From: JALONH01 sp046329235
GTDB taxonomy: Bacteria > Bacteroidota > Bacteroidia > Cytophagales > Cytophagaceae
Reading direction: 5' to 3'
Assembly: GCA_046329235.1 (NCBI GenBank)
Contig: JAXLVA010000001.1
Location: 2,108,001 to 2,172,000 of the forward strand
Length of the DNA stretch: 64,000 nt
A program made the translations under genes and the position numbers. Each line of letters opens with the position of its first letter. Position 1 is the stretch's first letter. Positions 42,308 to 51,773 of this stretch are shown piece after piece. A model generated the notes under the pieces. It had not been told where the DNA came from. It saw only the letters and a list, made by a program, of their open reading frames with translations, and did not search any database.

Positions 42308-42844
42308 ATGCGCATTTTTATATACCTGTCATTAGCCCTTATAGCTCCGCTCTTAGCAGCGCTGTATGGTTTTATACATGATCAAATCACATATTCGATT
42401 TGTCCGGAGTTTTTTCAAAAAATACGTTTTGAAGACTATCCCGGATTACCGGAAATGTGGCATGATAGAACCAAAGCGGGAATGATAGGCGTATTAAATT
42501 CATGGAAAGTAGGTATTCCCTTAGGAGTAATTCTAACTGCGGTATCTACCATACATAAAAAACTGGATCGTATTCTTTCATATACACTAACCACTTATGG
42601 CATTATCATCATCATCACTTTTATCAGTGTTATATTTGGTTTATTCACGAGTGAATCGCTACCTTCTATTTGGACACCACTGGAAGGTATTGAGGACCAA
42701 CTAGGATTATATAAAGTAATGAACATGAATAACTTTGCCTATATGGGCGGAGTAATAGGAATGTTTTTAGGCTTAATTTACCACCTATTCCGCTATAAAT
42801 TAGATAATAAAAGAAAACCCGAAGAAGGAAACCAAACTGCCTAA
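42308..42844 (+). CDS. Integral membrane protein of unknown function
   Basis: A 178-residue protein with four hydrophobic helices, at about residues 3-22, 68-85, 95-115 and 142-162, and a charged C-terminal tail. I do not recognise the family. The loop between the first two helices contains SICPEFFQKIRFEDYPG, with a single conserved-looking cysteine. It is co-oriented with the ABC exporter that starts 27 bases later, and may share its transcript. Confidence 0.75.
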   Translation: MRIFIYLSLALIAPLLAALYGFIHDQITYSICPEFFQKIRFEDYPGLPEMWHDRTKAGMIGVLNSWKVGIPLGVILTAVSTIHKKLDRILSYTLTTYGIIIIITFISVIFGLFTSESLPSIWTPLEGIEDQLGLYKVMNMNNFAYMGGVIGMFLGLIYHLFRYKLDNKRKPEEGNQTA

Positions 42845-42871
42845 AGCGGTGTTATCATCAAAATTACCATT

Positions 42872-44641
42872 GTGCAAAAAGAGACTAGCGGCAACGTATC
42901 CGGGAATTTATTTGATTTACGCGTTTTGCGTAAACTATTTCAGTATGTAAAACCTTACAGCGGATTATTTTATTTACAACTTACCCTAACCATTGTAGGT
43001 GCTATATTAGCTTCTGTTAAACCTTATTTAATCCAACAAACTTTAGATAAATACATTGCCGGTGGAGATTTAAATGGTCTTTATACCATGATTTCCATCT
43101 TAGTTGTTCTATTAGTTTGTCATGCTATTCTACAATATTATGATACGTTTATCGCCGGAGTCCTAGGACAAAATATTATCCGTGATATTCGTAAAAAACT
43201 ATTCCAGCACATCTTAAAATTCCGTTTAGCTTTTTTTGACAAAACACCAATAGGTCGATTAGTTACTCGTAACATCTCTGACATTGAAACTCTATCCAGC
43301 TTTGCATCGGAAGGTCTGGCAGGTATCTTCGGTGATTTCTTACAGCTAATTTTCATCCTAGGTTTCATGTTCTACATCGACTGGAGACTGACACTTATTT
43401 CCCTTGGACCATTACCTTTGTTATTAGTTAGTACCTATACTTTCAAAGAGCGTATCAAAGATTCGTTTAACAAAGTACGTGTAGCCGTTTCTAACTTAAA
43501 CACCTTTGTACAAGAACATATCAGTGGTATGAGTATTGTACAATTGTTTAACTCCGAAGATAGAGAGTTGAAAAAATTCAAGGAGATCAATGCACAACAT
43601 CGTGATGCTAACTTATTATCGGTAAAGTATTATTCTATCTATTTCCCTGTAGCAGAATTCATCGGATCGTTAGGACTTATATTACTAATCTGGTGGGGAT
43701 CTTATTTAGTATTAGACCACCAAGCATCGCCGGGAGTGTTAATTTCCTTCATGATGTACATTTCTATGTTCTTCCGTCCGATACGAATGATAGCTGATCG
43801 TTTCAATACATTACAAATGTCGGTGGTGAGTTCGGATCGTATCTTCACCTTATTAGAAGATGAGGAACCTATTCAACAAGGTGGTGTAAACAAAAACAAA
43901 ATTGATAAAGGTTCGATTGAGTTTGAGCACGTAGACTTTCAATACAACGAAGACAAACAAGTACTTCGTAACATTTCCTTCCAAGTTGAAGCAGGCAAAA
44001 CCCTAGCCATTGTAGGTGCTACAGGTGCAGGGAAATCCTCTATCATTAATTTGTTGAATCGTTTTTACGAAATACAAAAAGGTGTTATTCGTGTAGATGG
44101 TGTGGACATAAAAGACTATCCATTAGATACCTTAAGAGAAAATATCGGATTGGTATTACAAGATGTATTCTTATTCTCTGATAGCATTCGAAACAATATT
44201 AGGATGTATCATCCGAGCATTACAGATGAAAAGATTAACAATGCTATTCGATTGGTTGGTGCTGAAAGATTCATTGAAAAATTACCGGGCGGATTAGATT
44301 ATCAAGTAATGGAACGTGGGGCTACGCTATCAGCAGGTCAGCGACAAATTATTTCTTTCTTACGCGTATTAGTTTTCAATCCCAAAATATTGATTCTGGA
44401 CGAAGCTACTTCCTCTATCGATTCAGAAACGGAATTATTAATTCAGCAAGCCATTTCAAAAATGATGGACGGCAGAACAAGTATTGTTATCGCTCACCGA
44501 CTTTCTACCATTCAACATGCGAACACCATCATGGTTTTGGAACAAGGTCAAATTGCCGAACAAGGTTCCCATGATGAATTGATGCGTCAAGAGGGTTTAT
44601 ACTTCCAATTGCAACAAATGCAATTTGCGCAAGCCAAGTAG
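42872..44641 (+). CDS. ABC exporter, fused permease-ATPase (MsbA/multidrug type)
   Basis: A 589-residue half-transporter that works as a homodimer. The first ~330 residues form six membrane helices of the type I exporter fold. The nucleotide-binding domain has Walker A GATGAGKS near residue 383, the Q-loop LVLQDVFLFS, signature LSAGQRQ, Walker B ILILDEATSSID and switch His in IAHRLST. The start is GTG 42872. Lipid, lipooligosaccharide or drug export are all possible. Confidence 0.93.
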   Translation: MQKETSGNVSGNLFDLRVLRKLFQYVKPYSGLFYLQLTLTIVGAILASVKPYLIQQTLDKYIAGGDLNGLYTMISILVVLLVCHAILQYYDTFIAGVLGQNIIRDIRKKLFQHILKFRLAFFDKTPIGRLVTRNISDIETLSSFASEGLAGIFGDFLQLIFILGFMFYIDWRLTLISLGPLPLLLVSTYTFKERIKDSFNKVRVAVSNLNTFVQEHISGMSIVQLFNSEDRELKKFKEINAQHRDANLLSVKYYSIYFPVAEFIGSLGLILLIWWGSYLVLDHQASPGVLISFMMYISMFFRPIRMIADRFNTLQMSVVSSDRIFTLLEDEEPIQQGGVNKNKIDKGSIEFEHVDFQYNEDKQVLRNISFQVEAGKTLAIVGATGAGKSSIINLLNRFYEIQKGVIRVDGVDIKDYPLDTLRENIGLVLQDVFLFSDSIRNNIRMYHPSITDEKINNAIRLVGAERFIEKLPGGLDYQVMERGATLSAGQRQIISFLRVLVFNPKILILDEATSSIDSETELLIQQAISKMMDGRTSIVIAHRLSTIQHANTIMVLEQGQIAEQGSHDELMRQEGLYFQLQQMQFAQAK

Positions 44642-44774
44642 TATACCTTTCATAGTCAACATCTTACTAATTCAATTCGGTTTTTCTGAAATTTCATCAA
44701 AGGTTCAGCCTAATTCCTTAGACTGAATCTTAGTTTTTTATTAATTTCGTCCCTTAACGTTTTTCCGAATTACG

Positions 44775-47700
44775 ATGAACTATAACAAAATCAACAACTT
44801 AACCGGTTGGTCCGTTTTCTTATTTGCCCTTTGGGTTTTTGTATCTACTATGGAACCCACAGCTAGTTTCTGGGATTGTGGTGAATTTATTTCCTGTTCT
44901 TATAAATTAATGGCCCCACACCCTCCGGGAGCTCCTTTATTTTTATTAGTTGGTCGTTTCTTCTCTTTATTTGCTTCTGATACATCTCAAGTGGCTTACA
45001 TGGTCAATTTAGTATCAGCAGTATCATCGGCATTAACAGTATTATTCTTATTCTGGTCGATTACCTTATTAGCTAAAAAATTAATCCCTGCGGTTAACAA
45101 CGCTTATACTTCCATACAAACCGCTACCATCATGGCTTGCGGTATCATCGGTGCTACCGCTTACACTTTCAGTGACTCCTTCTGGTTCTCAGCTGTAGAA
45201 GCTGAAGTATATGCGATGTCCTCATTCTTTACAGCGGTAGTTTTCTGGGCTATCTTGAAATGGGAATCTCATGCAGACGAAGAAGGTTCTGATCGTTGGT
45301 TAATCTTAATCGCTTACTTAGTAGGTTTATCTATTGGCGTCCACTTATTGAACTTAACAGCAATACCGGCTTTAGCTTTAGTATTCTATTTTAAACGTTA
45401 CCAACAACCATCATGGAAAGGTGGTTTATTAGCATTAACTATCAGTATGGTGGCGCTAGGAGTTGTTATGGTGGGCGTTATCCCCGGCTTACCTTCTATT
45501 GCAGCAGCGTTTGATGTATTGTTTGTCAACTCCTTCGGTATGAGTTTCGGTTCCGGCATTATCTTCTTCTCTTTAATCGTAGTTGGTGGTGTAGCATTCG
45601 GAATTTACAAATCACATATGAGTGGTAATCGTGTAGTCAACACATCGTTCATCTCTTTTGCATTCATCTTAATCGGTTATTTCTCTTACGGTGTTATCGT
45701 GATTCGTTCACATTACAATACACCAATTGACATGAATGATCCGGAAAACATCATGACATTTGTTTCTTACTTGAAACGTGAACAATATGGTGATCGTCCA
45801 TTATTAAAAGGACCACACTTCATGGCTCGTCCTATCCGTTATGACAGAACATCTCCGGTATACTCTCCTACTAAAACAGCTACAGGGAAAGATTTCTATG
45901 CAGTGATTGACCATAAAGTAGAACCTGTATATCGCAGTAGTGACTTACAATTGTTCCCACGTATGTACAGTACACAACCGGGACATGCACAATACTATCG
46001 TGAACGCATCAACTTACCGGCAGGTAAAACACCGGGCTTCTTTGATAACATGAAGTTCATGTTTAAGTATCAAATGGGTCACATGTATTGGCGATACTTC
46101 ATGTGGAACTTTGTAGGCCGCATGAGTGATGAACAAGATGCTAATACCTTAGCTTTAGGTAGCTGGGGTGATTTAAAGCAAGAAGTAAAAACCGGCGACG
46201 GCAAAAAAGAAGTAGTAGACTACGCTCCTTTTGCTAGTAAAGCTCGTAACAACTTCTTCTTCCTACCATTGATTCTTGGTATGCTTGGTTTCAGTTACCA
46301 CATTACTCGTAAAACTTTAGACGGTACTGTTATTTTAGCATTATTCTTCTTTACCGGTTTAGCTATCATTATTTACTTGAACCAACCTCCGGTAGAACCA
46401 CGTGAGCGTGATTACACATTTGCAGCTTCATTCTATGCCTTTGCCATTTGGATAGGTTTAGGTGTAATCGTGTTAAAAGAAGCTTTTGAAAAATATATTT
46501 TCAAAAAAGAAAGTATGATTGCTGTAGGTTTAAGTGTGGCGTTATCTTCTTCTGTTCCTGCTATTATGGGTCAACAAGGATGGGATGACCATGATAGAAG
46601 TCAACGTTTCTACCAAGTAGAGTCCGCTAAAAACTTACTGAGCAGTTGTGCTCCTAATGCTATCTTATTCACCGGTGGTGATAATGACACCTACCCACTT
46701 TGGTATGCTCAGGAAGTAGAAGGCTTCCGTACCGATGTACGTGTATGTAACTTAAGCTTAATGAACACCGACTGGTACATTGATCAAATGAAACGTAAAG
46801 CATACGAATCTCAACCTCTACCCATTTCGTTAGATCGTTCTTTATACCAACAAGGCACGAATGACTATCTATACTTAGATGATGAAGCGGCTCAAGCAAA
46901 TCAAAACAACGTAATCAATTTACCGGTGTTTTTAGATTTGATTAAGAAAAAAGATCCAAGACTATACCGTATCAGCAATGGTTCTTCTTATGTAGTTTAT
47001 CCTTCACAAAAATTCTCATTACCGGTAGACTCTGCTGCAATAATGCAAAAAGGAATCATTGATACATTGATTGCTCCATTTGTTACTTCTAACATCATCT
47101 TCCAATTACAAGGTGGCGGTATGGACAAACGTACTTATGCTATCTTAGATATGATTGTAAATAACAACTGGGAACGCCCTATCTATTTCTCTACTACTTT
47201 ATCTCCTAGTGATTTCTTAGGATTAAAGCCTTATATGCAATTAGAAGGTTTAGCATACCGATTCATACCGGCACGTGTTCCCGGTGTAGATGACGGTTGG
47301 GTTAATTCTACGATCATGGAGAAAAATATGTTAAGCTTCCGATTCACCAATTTAAGTGGCGACAAAATTTTCTACGATGAAAACTATCAACGTTTTACCA
47401 TTAACGTGAAGAGTCAGTTTATCACTTTAGCAAATCAATTGATTCGTGAAGGTAAAAAAGACGAAGCAAAGAAAGTACTTTACTTCTGGATGGAAAAAAT
47501 TCAAGCACCGGCTATTCCTTACGATTACTTCGACGGATATATGGTAGCTATCTTATTCCAATTAGGAGAAAAAGAAAAAGCGTTGAAACGTGCTAATGAA
47601 ATCATCGAATACAACAAAGGTGTGATTGGCTATTTAAAAGCAGATAAAATCAAACAATCTTCACGTAGACAAACGGCAGGTTACACGTTAAACATTGTAA

Positions 47701-47777
47701 AAGATGCCTTACGTGACAACGGTTATACTACTGAAGCAGGCGATTTAGAAGAATATTTAAGTCGTAACATCCGATAA
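44775..47777 (+). CDS. DUF2723 polytopic membrane protein, predicted glycosyltransferase
   Basis: A 1000-residue protein. The N-terminal half has about 10-12 membrane helices and the DUF2723 start (SFWDCGEFISCSYKL, APHPPGAPLFLLVGRFFSL), where the acidic pair D-x-x-E after the first helix resembles the catalytic region of GT-C glycosyltransferases. Further helices lie near residues 500-600, followed by a soluble C-terminal part of about 400 residues with FTGGDNDTYPLWYAQEVEG. Such proteins are near-universal in Bacteroidota and are suspected protein- or lipid-linked sugar transferases. No substrate is inferable. It has its own terminator. Confidence 0.88.
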   Translation: MNYNKINNLTGWSVFLFALWVFVSTMEPTASFWDCGEFISCSYKLMAPHPPGAPLFLLVGRFFSLFASDTSQVAYMVNLVSAVSSALTVLFLFWSITLLAKKLIPAVNNAYTSIQTATIMACGIIGATAYTFSDSFWFSAVEAEVYAMSSFFTAVVFWAILKWESHADEEGSDRWLILIAYLVGLSIGVHLLNLTAIPALALVFYFKRYQQPSWKGGLLALTISMVALGVVMVGVIPGLPSIAAAFDVLFVNSFGMSFGSGIIFFSLIVVGGVAFGIYKSHMSGNRVVNTSFISFAFILIGYFSYGVIVIRSHYNTPIDMNDPENIMTFVSYLKREQYGDRPLLKGPHFMARPIRYDRTSPVYSPTKTATGKDFYAVIDHKVEPVYRSSDLQLFPRMYSTQPGHAQYYRERINLPAGKTPGFFDNMKFMFKYQMGHMYWRYFMWNFVGRMSDEQDANTLALGSWGDLKQEVKTGDGKKEVVDYAPFASKARNNFFFLPLILGMLGFSYHITRKTLDGTVILALFFFTGLAIIIYLNQPPVEPRERDYTFAASFYAFAIWIGLGVIVLKEAFEKYIFKKESMIAVGLSVALSSSVPAIMGQQGWDDHDRSQRFYQVESAKNLLSSCAPNAILFTGGDNDTYPLWYAQEVEGFRTDVRVCNLSLMNTDWYIDQMKRKAYESQPLPISLDRSLYQQGTNDYLYLDDEAAQANQNNVINLPVFLDLIKKKDPRLYRISNGSSYVVYPSQKFSLPVDSAAIMQKGIIDTLIAPFVTSNIIFQLQGGGMDKRTYAILDMIVNNNWERPIYFSTTLSPSDFLGLKPYMQLEGLAYRFIPARVPGVDDGWVNSTIMEKNMLSFRFTNLSGDKIFYDENYQRFTINVKSQFITLANQLIREGKKDEAKKVLYFWMEKIQAPAIPYDYFDGYMVAILFQLGEKEKALKRANEIIEYNKGVIGYLKADKIKQSSRRQTAGYTLNIVKDALRDNGYTTEAGDLEEYLSRNIR

Positions 47778-47789
47778 TAAAATTCAACG

Positions 47790-47813
47790 GAAGGGAATCG
47801 AAAGATTCCCTTC
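47790..47813 (+). terminator. Terminator-like hairpin after the DUF2723 gene
   Basis: GAAGGGAATC and GATTCCCTTC pair perfectly around a GAAA tetraloop, followed by a T-rich but interrupted tract. Confidence 0.7.
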
Positions 47814-47828
47814 TTCATTTAACATACT

Positions 47829-48620
47829 ATGAATTATAATAAAGACAGACGTCCATTTCCTAAAAAGGATGATGATTTCGGTGGAGACAAAAGCAAAGAA
47901 ATGATTTTTGGTATCCGTCCGGTGATAGAATCCATTGAGGCGGGTCATGAAATTGAACGTATCTATATTCAGAGAGATGTAGATCACACGACGGTGCAAC
48001 AGTTAATGCAATTAACGGCTGCGCACAATTTACCTGTGATTAAAGTTCCGATAGAAAAACTAAATCGTTTCACACGTAAAAACCACCAAGGTGTAGTAGC
48101 CTTTATCTCTCCGATTCAATATGCATCGTTAGATAACATTGTAAGTTCTACCTTTGAAAAAGGAAAGACACCTTTATTATTAATATTAGATCGCATCACC
48201 GACGTTCGTAACATCGGTGCTATAGCACGTACGGCGGAGTGTATGGGTGCTCAAGCGATTGTAGTTCCTGCTAAAGGAAGTGCACAAATCAATGCAGATG
48301 CAGTGAAAACTTCTGCCGGTGCTCTTTACCATTTACCGGTGTGTAGAGTAGACCACTTAGTACATACAGTTCGTTATTTAAAAGAATCCGGAATACAAGT
48401 AGTAGCTTGTTCGGAGAAAGCAGCTAAAAATATTTATCAGGCTGATTATACTATCCCTACAGCTATCATCTTGGGTAGCGAGGAAGATGGTATCTCAACC
48501 GACCTTATAAAAATTGCTGATGAATTTGTATTAATCCCAATGGTGGGTGAAGTACAATCGCTCAATGTATCGGTGGCTGCCGGTATTATTTTGAGTGAAG
48601 CGGTCCGTCAGCGAAGCTAA
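47829..48620 (+). CDS. rlmB: 23S rRNA (guanosine-2'-O-)-methyltransferase RlmB
   Basis: A 263-residue SpoU-family (SPOUT/TrmH) methyltransferase that modifies a guanosine of 23S rRNA. It has the N-terminal substrate-binding domain (IFGIRPVIESIEAG, NHQGVVAFISP) and the SPOUT core with motif 1 LDRITDVRNIGAIARTAE, motif 2 AIILGSEEDGIS and motif 3 IPMVGEVQSLNVSVAAGI, which together form the trefoil knot. The N-terminal 20 residues are charged and variable. Assignment to RlmB rather than another TrmH paralogue is by overall pattern. Confidence 0.92.
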   Translation: MNYNKDRRPFPKKDDDFGGDKSKEMIFGIRPVIESIEAGHEIERIYIQRDVDHTTVQQLMQLTAAHNLPVIKVPIEKLNRFTRKNHQGVVAFISPIQYASLDNIVSSTFEKGKTPLLLILDRITDVRNIGAIARTAECMGAQAIVVPAKGSAQINADAVKTSAGALYHLPVCRVDHLVHTVRYLKESGIQVVACSEKAAKNIYQADYTIPTAIILGSEEDGISTDLIKIADEFVLIPMVGEVQSLNVSVAAGIILSEAVRQRS

Positions 48621-48637
48621 AATCTTTCGCTCATCTC

Positions 48638-48671
48638 AAAACCTCCAAGGTTTTAAAAACCTTGGAGGTTT
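48638..48671 (+). terminator. Strong perfect palindrome, terminator-like
   Basis: AAACCTCCAAGG and CCTTGGAGGTTT form a perfect 12-bp stem around a TTTTAAAAA-type centre, followed by TATT. It lies 18 bases after rlmB and 30 bases before the DUF1801 gene. It may end rlmB transcription or be one copy of a dispersed palindrome family. Confidence 0.65.
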
Positions 48672-48702
48672 ATTAAAAACCAGTAACGCTAATTTATTTT
48701 TT

Positions 48703-49038
48703 ATGACAGTAGACGAATATATCCCACAATTCCCTAAGAACGTTCAGCTACGTTTAAAAGCGCTACGTAAACTAGTAAAACAACTGGTGCCGGAAGCAGA
48801 AGAATCATTTTCCTATCAGATGCCGGCATACAAATTCAATAAAAAACCCTTATTCTATTTTGCTGCCTACGAACATCACATAGGTGTGTATGCCACTCCC
48901 AACACACACGAAGCTTTTGCTGCTAAACTAAAAGGTTATAAACAAGGCAAAGGATCGGTACAATTTCCTTTGGATGAAGAGCTACCTCTTGGATTGATTG
49001 AAGAAATGATTTTGTTTAGAAAGAAATCGTTAGGGTAG
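48703..49038 (+). CDS. DUF1801 (YdhG/iron-chaperone-like) protein
   Basis: A 111-residue protein of the DUF1801 fold, related to frataxin-like YdhG/YjbR-type proteins. Motifs: TVDEYIPQFPKNVQLRLKALRKLV, EESFSYQMPAYKF, GVYATPNTHEAF and SVQFPLDEELPLGLIEEMI. The frame is open further upstream but would translate the palindrome at 48638, so ATG 48703 is taken. The reaction or partner is unproven. Confidence 0.9.
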   Translation: MTVDEYIPQFPKNVQLRLKALRKLVKQLVPEAEESFSYQMPAYKFNKKPLFYFAAYEHHIGVYATPNTHEAFAAKLKGYKQGKGSVQFPLDEELPLGLIEEMILFRKKSLG

Positions 49039-49077
49039 TAGATTAAACCTATTTAAACCTTTGAAAATAGTTAAAAT

Positions 49078-49554
49078 ATGCCTTGCATAAAAAAAATCAT
49101 CTCCAAGAATCCTTTAACTTTCGGCTTATTTTATATTAGCATTATATTTTTGGATTATTATTTAATATCTATTGACTGGATATTCCCATACGAAAAACTA
49201 TTTTTTTTACTAATCTTGATAATTTATTTAGTGTACCTGATTTTTAATATAAAGTGGACGAAGAGACAATACAAAATACTTTTATTATTTTTCCTTGGAT
49301 TCAACTTGTTTTTATCTATACCCTTTTATATGATTTATCATTCCTCATTAATAGATAGAAAAATAATAAACTATAACTTATACTATATTGTTGAACAAAG
49401 AGCATGGAAAACTTCAACTTACAAGTTGAAAAAAGTATGTTTATTTGATAGGGATATAACAATAGATGGTTTACCAGATGATTATTTTTGGAACTACAAT
49501 ATAGAAGTTGAAATTATTTCAATAGATAATAAAGTAATGATAAAACGATATTGA
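49078..49554 (+). CDS. Small membrane protein of unknown function
   Basis: A 158-residue protein with three strongly hydrophobic helices at about residues 12-32, 40-56 and 65-90, and a C-terminal soluble part of about 65 residues rich in Tyr, Lys and Asp. No family is recognised. It is clearly more AT-rich than rlmB and the RluA-type gene around it, which may mark recent arrival. No partner gene is obvious. Confidence 0.65.
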   Translation: MPCIKKIISKNPLTFGLFYISIIFLDYYLISIDWIFPYEKLFFLLILIIYLVYLIFNIKWTKRQYKILLLFFLGFNLFLSIPFYMIYHSSLIDRKIINYNLYYIVEQRAWKTSTYKLKKVCLFDRDITIDGLPDDYFWNYNIEVEIISIDNKVMIKRY

Positions 49555-49748
49555 TAATATTTGCATTGTCATTTTGTATCTCTAGTTCATTTAATTTTAA
49601 ATATCTACTTTTGACAAATCACTTTTAAAAAAATGTAAAAAAAACAGAAAGATAGCGAGGATATCCCAGTTTTTAATATTGGCGCACTACCCAAGTTCAA
49701 AAAACAATGGCATTCCGCCCCATAATTCACCATTTACCATTCACCATT

Positions 49749-51431
49749 CTAAAAAGGTTCTTCCGCTACAAACTCCAATCGTTCCTTCGTTACAGGGTGT
49801 TGTAATATTAAAAGACCTGCGTGAAGATATAGGCGGTCGGCTGTAGTACCGTAGAGTGAATCACCTTTGATGGGAGCATTCAATCCTAAAGTATGTGCGG
49901 CATGCACACGTAATTGATGTGTACGACCGGTCAGCGGCCAAAAATGCACTAAGGTTTCATCCTTACTTCTTTTCAATACTTCCCAACGCGTTACGGCTTT
50001 TTTCCCATGTTCAAAAGATACCATGTGTCGCGGACGATCCTCTATATTCAAACACAAAGGCAAATCGATTTCTCCGCTATCTTTATCCAACACTTTGGTG
50101 AGTACTGCTGAATATCGTTTCACAGTAGTACGTTTAATAAACTGCCGCTGTAAATGTTTATGCGACTCTTTCGTTTTAGCAACTACTAACAATCCGGAAG
50201 TAAGCATATCCAATCGATGTACTATTAATGGTTCTGTAGGATACCACAATTGTTTTAATCGAGAGTAAACGGAATCGTGAATATTAATACCCGGTACCGA
50301 TAACAAACCTGATGGTTTATTCACTACAATCATTTCATCGTCTTCATAAACAACGGTATATTTTTTATCGGCTCCCGGATTATGCAAGAGGGGATTTTCT
50401 TCCACCGGAATATCTTGCAACATGTGCCTTAAGATAGGCTCACACTTGCCCGAACATGCCGGATAATATTGTTGATGTTGACGCACCTCCGACTTAGGTG
50501 AAGCGCCCCACCAAAATTCTGCCATGGCTAATGGATAGTAACCATGAAGAAAAGCAAATTGCAATAGTTTAGGCGTAGCACATTCTCCGGCACCAGCGGG
50601 AGGTTTACCCAATACGGTAGATTTAAATATCTCCCCTACACTCTTCTTCTCTTGATGGACATTCAAAAAATAATATTCATCGAACAGCTGTTGTTGTAGC
50701 GCATTTGATTTTTCTTTTCGAGATTGTTTTAATTCATCAATCCTATTTTGAAGTGGCTCTATTTCCAACTCGATACGTTTGACTTCATTTTCGTAGAATA
50801 GTGTTAAATCACGTAATACACGTTTATCATATAAACTTTGTTGTATAAGTTCATATTCGGCTATTTCAAAATCAATATCGGATAAAATCTTTCTTAGCTC
50901 AACACGCTTTGCCTTACGCTTATCTTTATTCTCTTTTATCAAAAATTTAGCCTGTCTAATCTCAGATTCCGACTGACTTTTGATTTCTTCTAATTGATCA
51001 AAGAGCGAAGTATAATTTTCTTCTTGTTCTAACTTTTCTACCTCAGCATTGATTTGATTTAATTCTACAATTCCTTTTAGGAAAAAACTATCCTCCGTGA
51101 GCATGTCAAATACCGGAGGCACGAATCGTTCGTGCTGATTGGAGTTAGCAAGCTTGCCGGAGAAGGCGGACAAATATCCAATACGACCGTCCGGGTCACG
51201 CACTACAAGCACACCAAACATTTTACCAATGACCATCCCTTCTTGGTTTTCTTCTAAACCAAAATTATGGTGTACAGGAAGGTGATGGGTTAGGTAGTTT
51301 TGTAGATCGGAGGCAGCGTATTGTGTAAGCGGATGTGGCTCATAATAAAAAGGAAAAGTAAACCGCTCCGGCACGGGGTGTGCTTGAAGGATGGAATCAG
51401 GAAAGTAAGTTATGAAGGAGTACTGCTCCAC
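49749..51431 (-). CDS. RluA-family pseudouridine synthase with long N-terminal extension
   Basis: A 560-residue protein. The last ~215 residues are an RluA-type pseudouridine synthase, converting uridines in rRNA or tRNA, with the start VVYEDDEMIVVNKPSGLLSVPG, the catalytic aspartate in IVHRLDMLTSGLLV and GRTHQLRVHAAH. The first ~340 residues are an extension: a segment GMVIGKMFGVLVVRDPDGRIGYLSAFSGK, a long charged coiled coil (about residues 125-265), and a cysteine-containing stretch (GAGECATPKLLQFAF and YYPACSGKCEPILRHML). This long form exists in other bacteria, but the role of the extension is unknown. Its start faces the integrase remnant. Confidence 0.92.
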   Translation of the reverse strand: MEQYSFITYFPDSILQAHPVPERFTFPFYYEPHPLTQYAASDLQNYLTHHLPVHHNFGLEENQEGMVIGKMFGVLVVRDPDGRIGYLSAFSGKLANSNQHERFVPPVFDMLTEDSFFLKGIVELNQINAEVEKLEQEENYTSLFDQLEEIKSQSESEIRQAKFLIKENKDKRKAKRVELRKILSDIDFEIAEYELIQQSLYDKRVLRDLTLFYENEVKRIELEIEPLQNRIDELKQSRKEKSNALQQQLFDEYYFLNVHQEKKSVGEIFKSTVLGKPPAGAGECATPKLLQFAFLHGYYPLAMAEFWWGASPKSEVRQHQQYYPACSGKCEPILRHMLQDIPVEENPLLHNPGADKKYTVVYEDDEMIVVNKPSGLLSVPGINIHDSVYSRLKQLWYPTEPLIVHRLDMLTSGLLVVAKTKESHKHLQRQFIKRTTVKRYSAVLTKVLDKDSGEIDLPLCLNIEDRPRHMVSFEHGKKAVTRWEVLKRSKDETLVHFWPLTGRTHQLRVHAAHTLGLNAPIKGDSLYGTTADRLYLHAGLLILQHPVTKERLEFVAEEPF

Positions 51432-51470
51432 TTATCAAGATAAATTTGAACAACAAAGATACGAAAAAAG

Positions 51471-51692
51471 GTGGGTGATATTAATTCTATTAAAGCAGGT
51501 ATAAGAACATCAACCACGTTACATTGGTTACGCCATTCCTTTGCTACCCATTTACTAGAAGCAGGTACTGATTTACGTTACATACAGCAATTATTAGGTC
51601 ATAGTAGTTCCAAAACTACGGAGATTTATACTTATGTGAGTTCCAAGCATATTTCTCAGATTAAGAGCCCATTAGATGATTTGAATATATGA
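51471..51692 (+). pseudogene. C-terminal remnant of a tyrosine recombinase (XerC/IntI-like)
   Basis: About 70 residues are left. They carry the second half of a tyrosine recombinase catalytic domain: HWLRHSFATHLLEAGTDL (His and second Arg of the active site), IQQLLGHSSSKTTEIYTYV with GH and the nucleophilic tyrosine, and the tail KSPLDDLNI. The first catalytic arginine and the DNA-binding N-terminal domain are absent; the fragment begins within 60 bases of the divergent RluA-type gene. Cassette DNA starts 65 bases downstream in the same direction. It is probably the remains of the integrase that served this site. Homology starts near 51484. Confidence 0.85.
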
Positions 51693-51726
51693 CGGAAATG
51701 GGTAAATTAGGTTCAACAAATGAAAT

Positions 51727-51750
51727 ATACATGCACCCGGGTGCGTGTAT
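51727..51750. repeat. 24-bp near-perfect hairpin in front of the cassette
   Basis: Arms of 12 bases (ATACATGCACCC on the left) match at 11 of 12 positions around a CCC/GGG centre with no loop. It lies 7 bases before the left cassette crossover point and 35 bases after the recombinase remnant stop. It may be part of the attachment site. Confidence 0.7.
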
Positions 51751-51773
51751 CGACATGTTAGCGGTCAGGCTAA

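Noticed and set aside
48595..48702. Upstream start for the DUF1801 gene
   Set aside because: It would overlap rlmB and translate a strong palindrome; the conserved domain starts at 48703.
51471..51692. Functional small recombinase
   Set aside because: It lacks the first catalytic arginine and the DNA-binding domain, so it cannot work alone.
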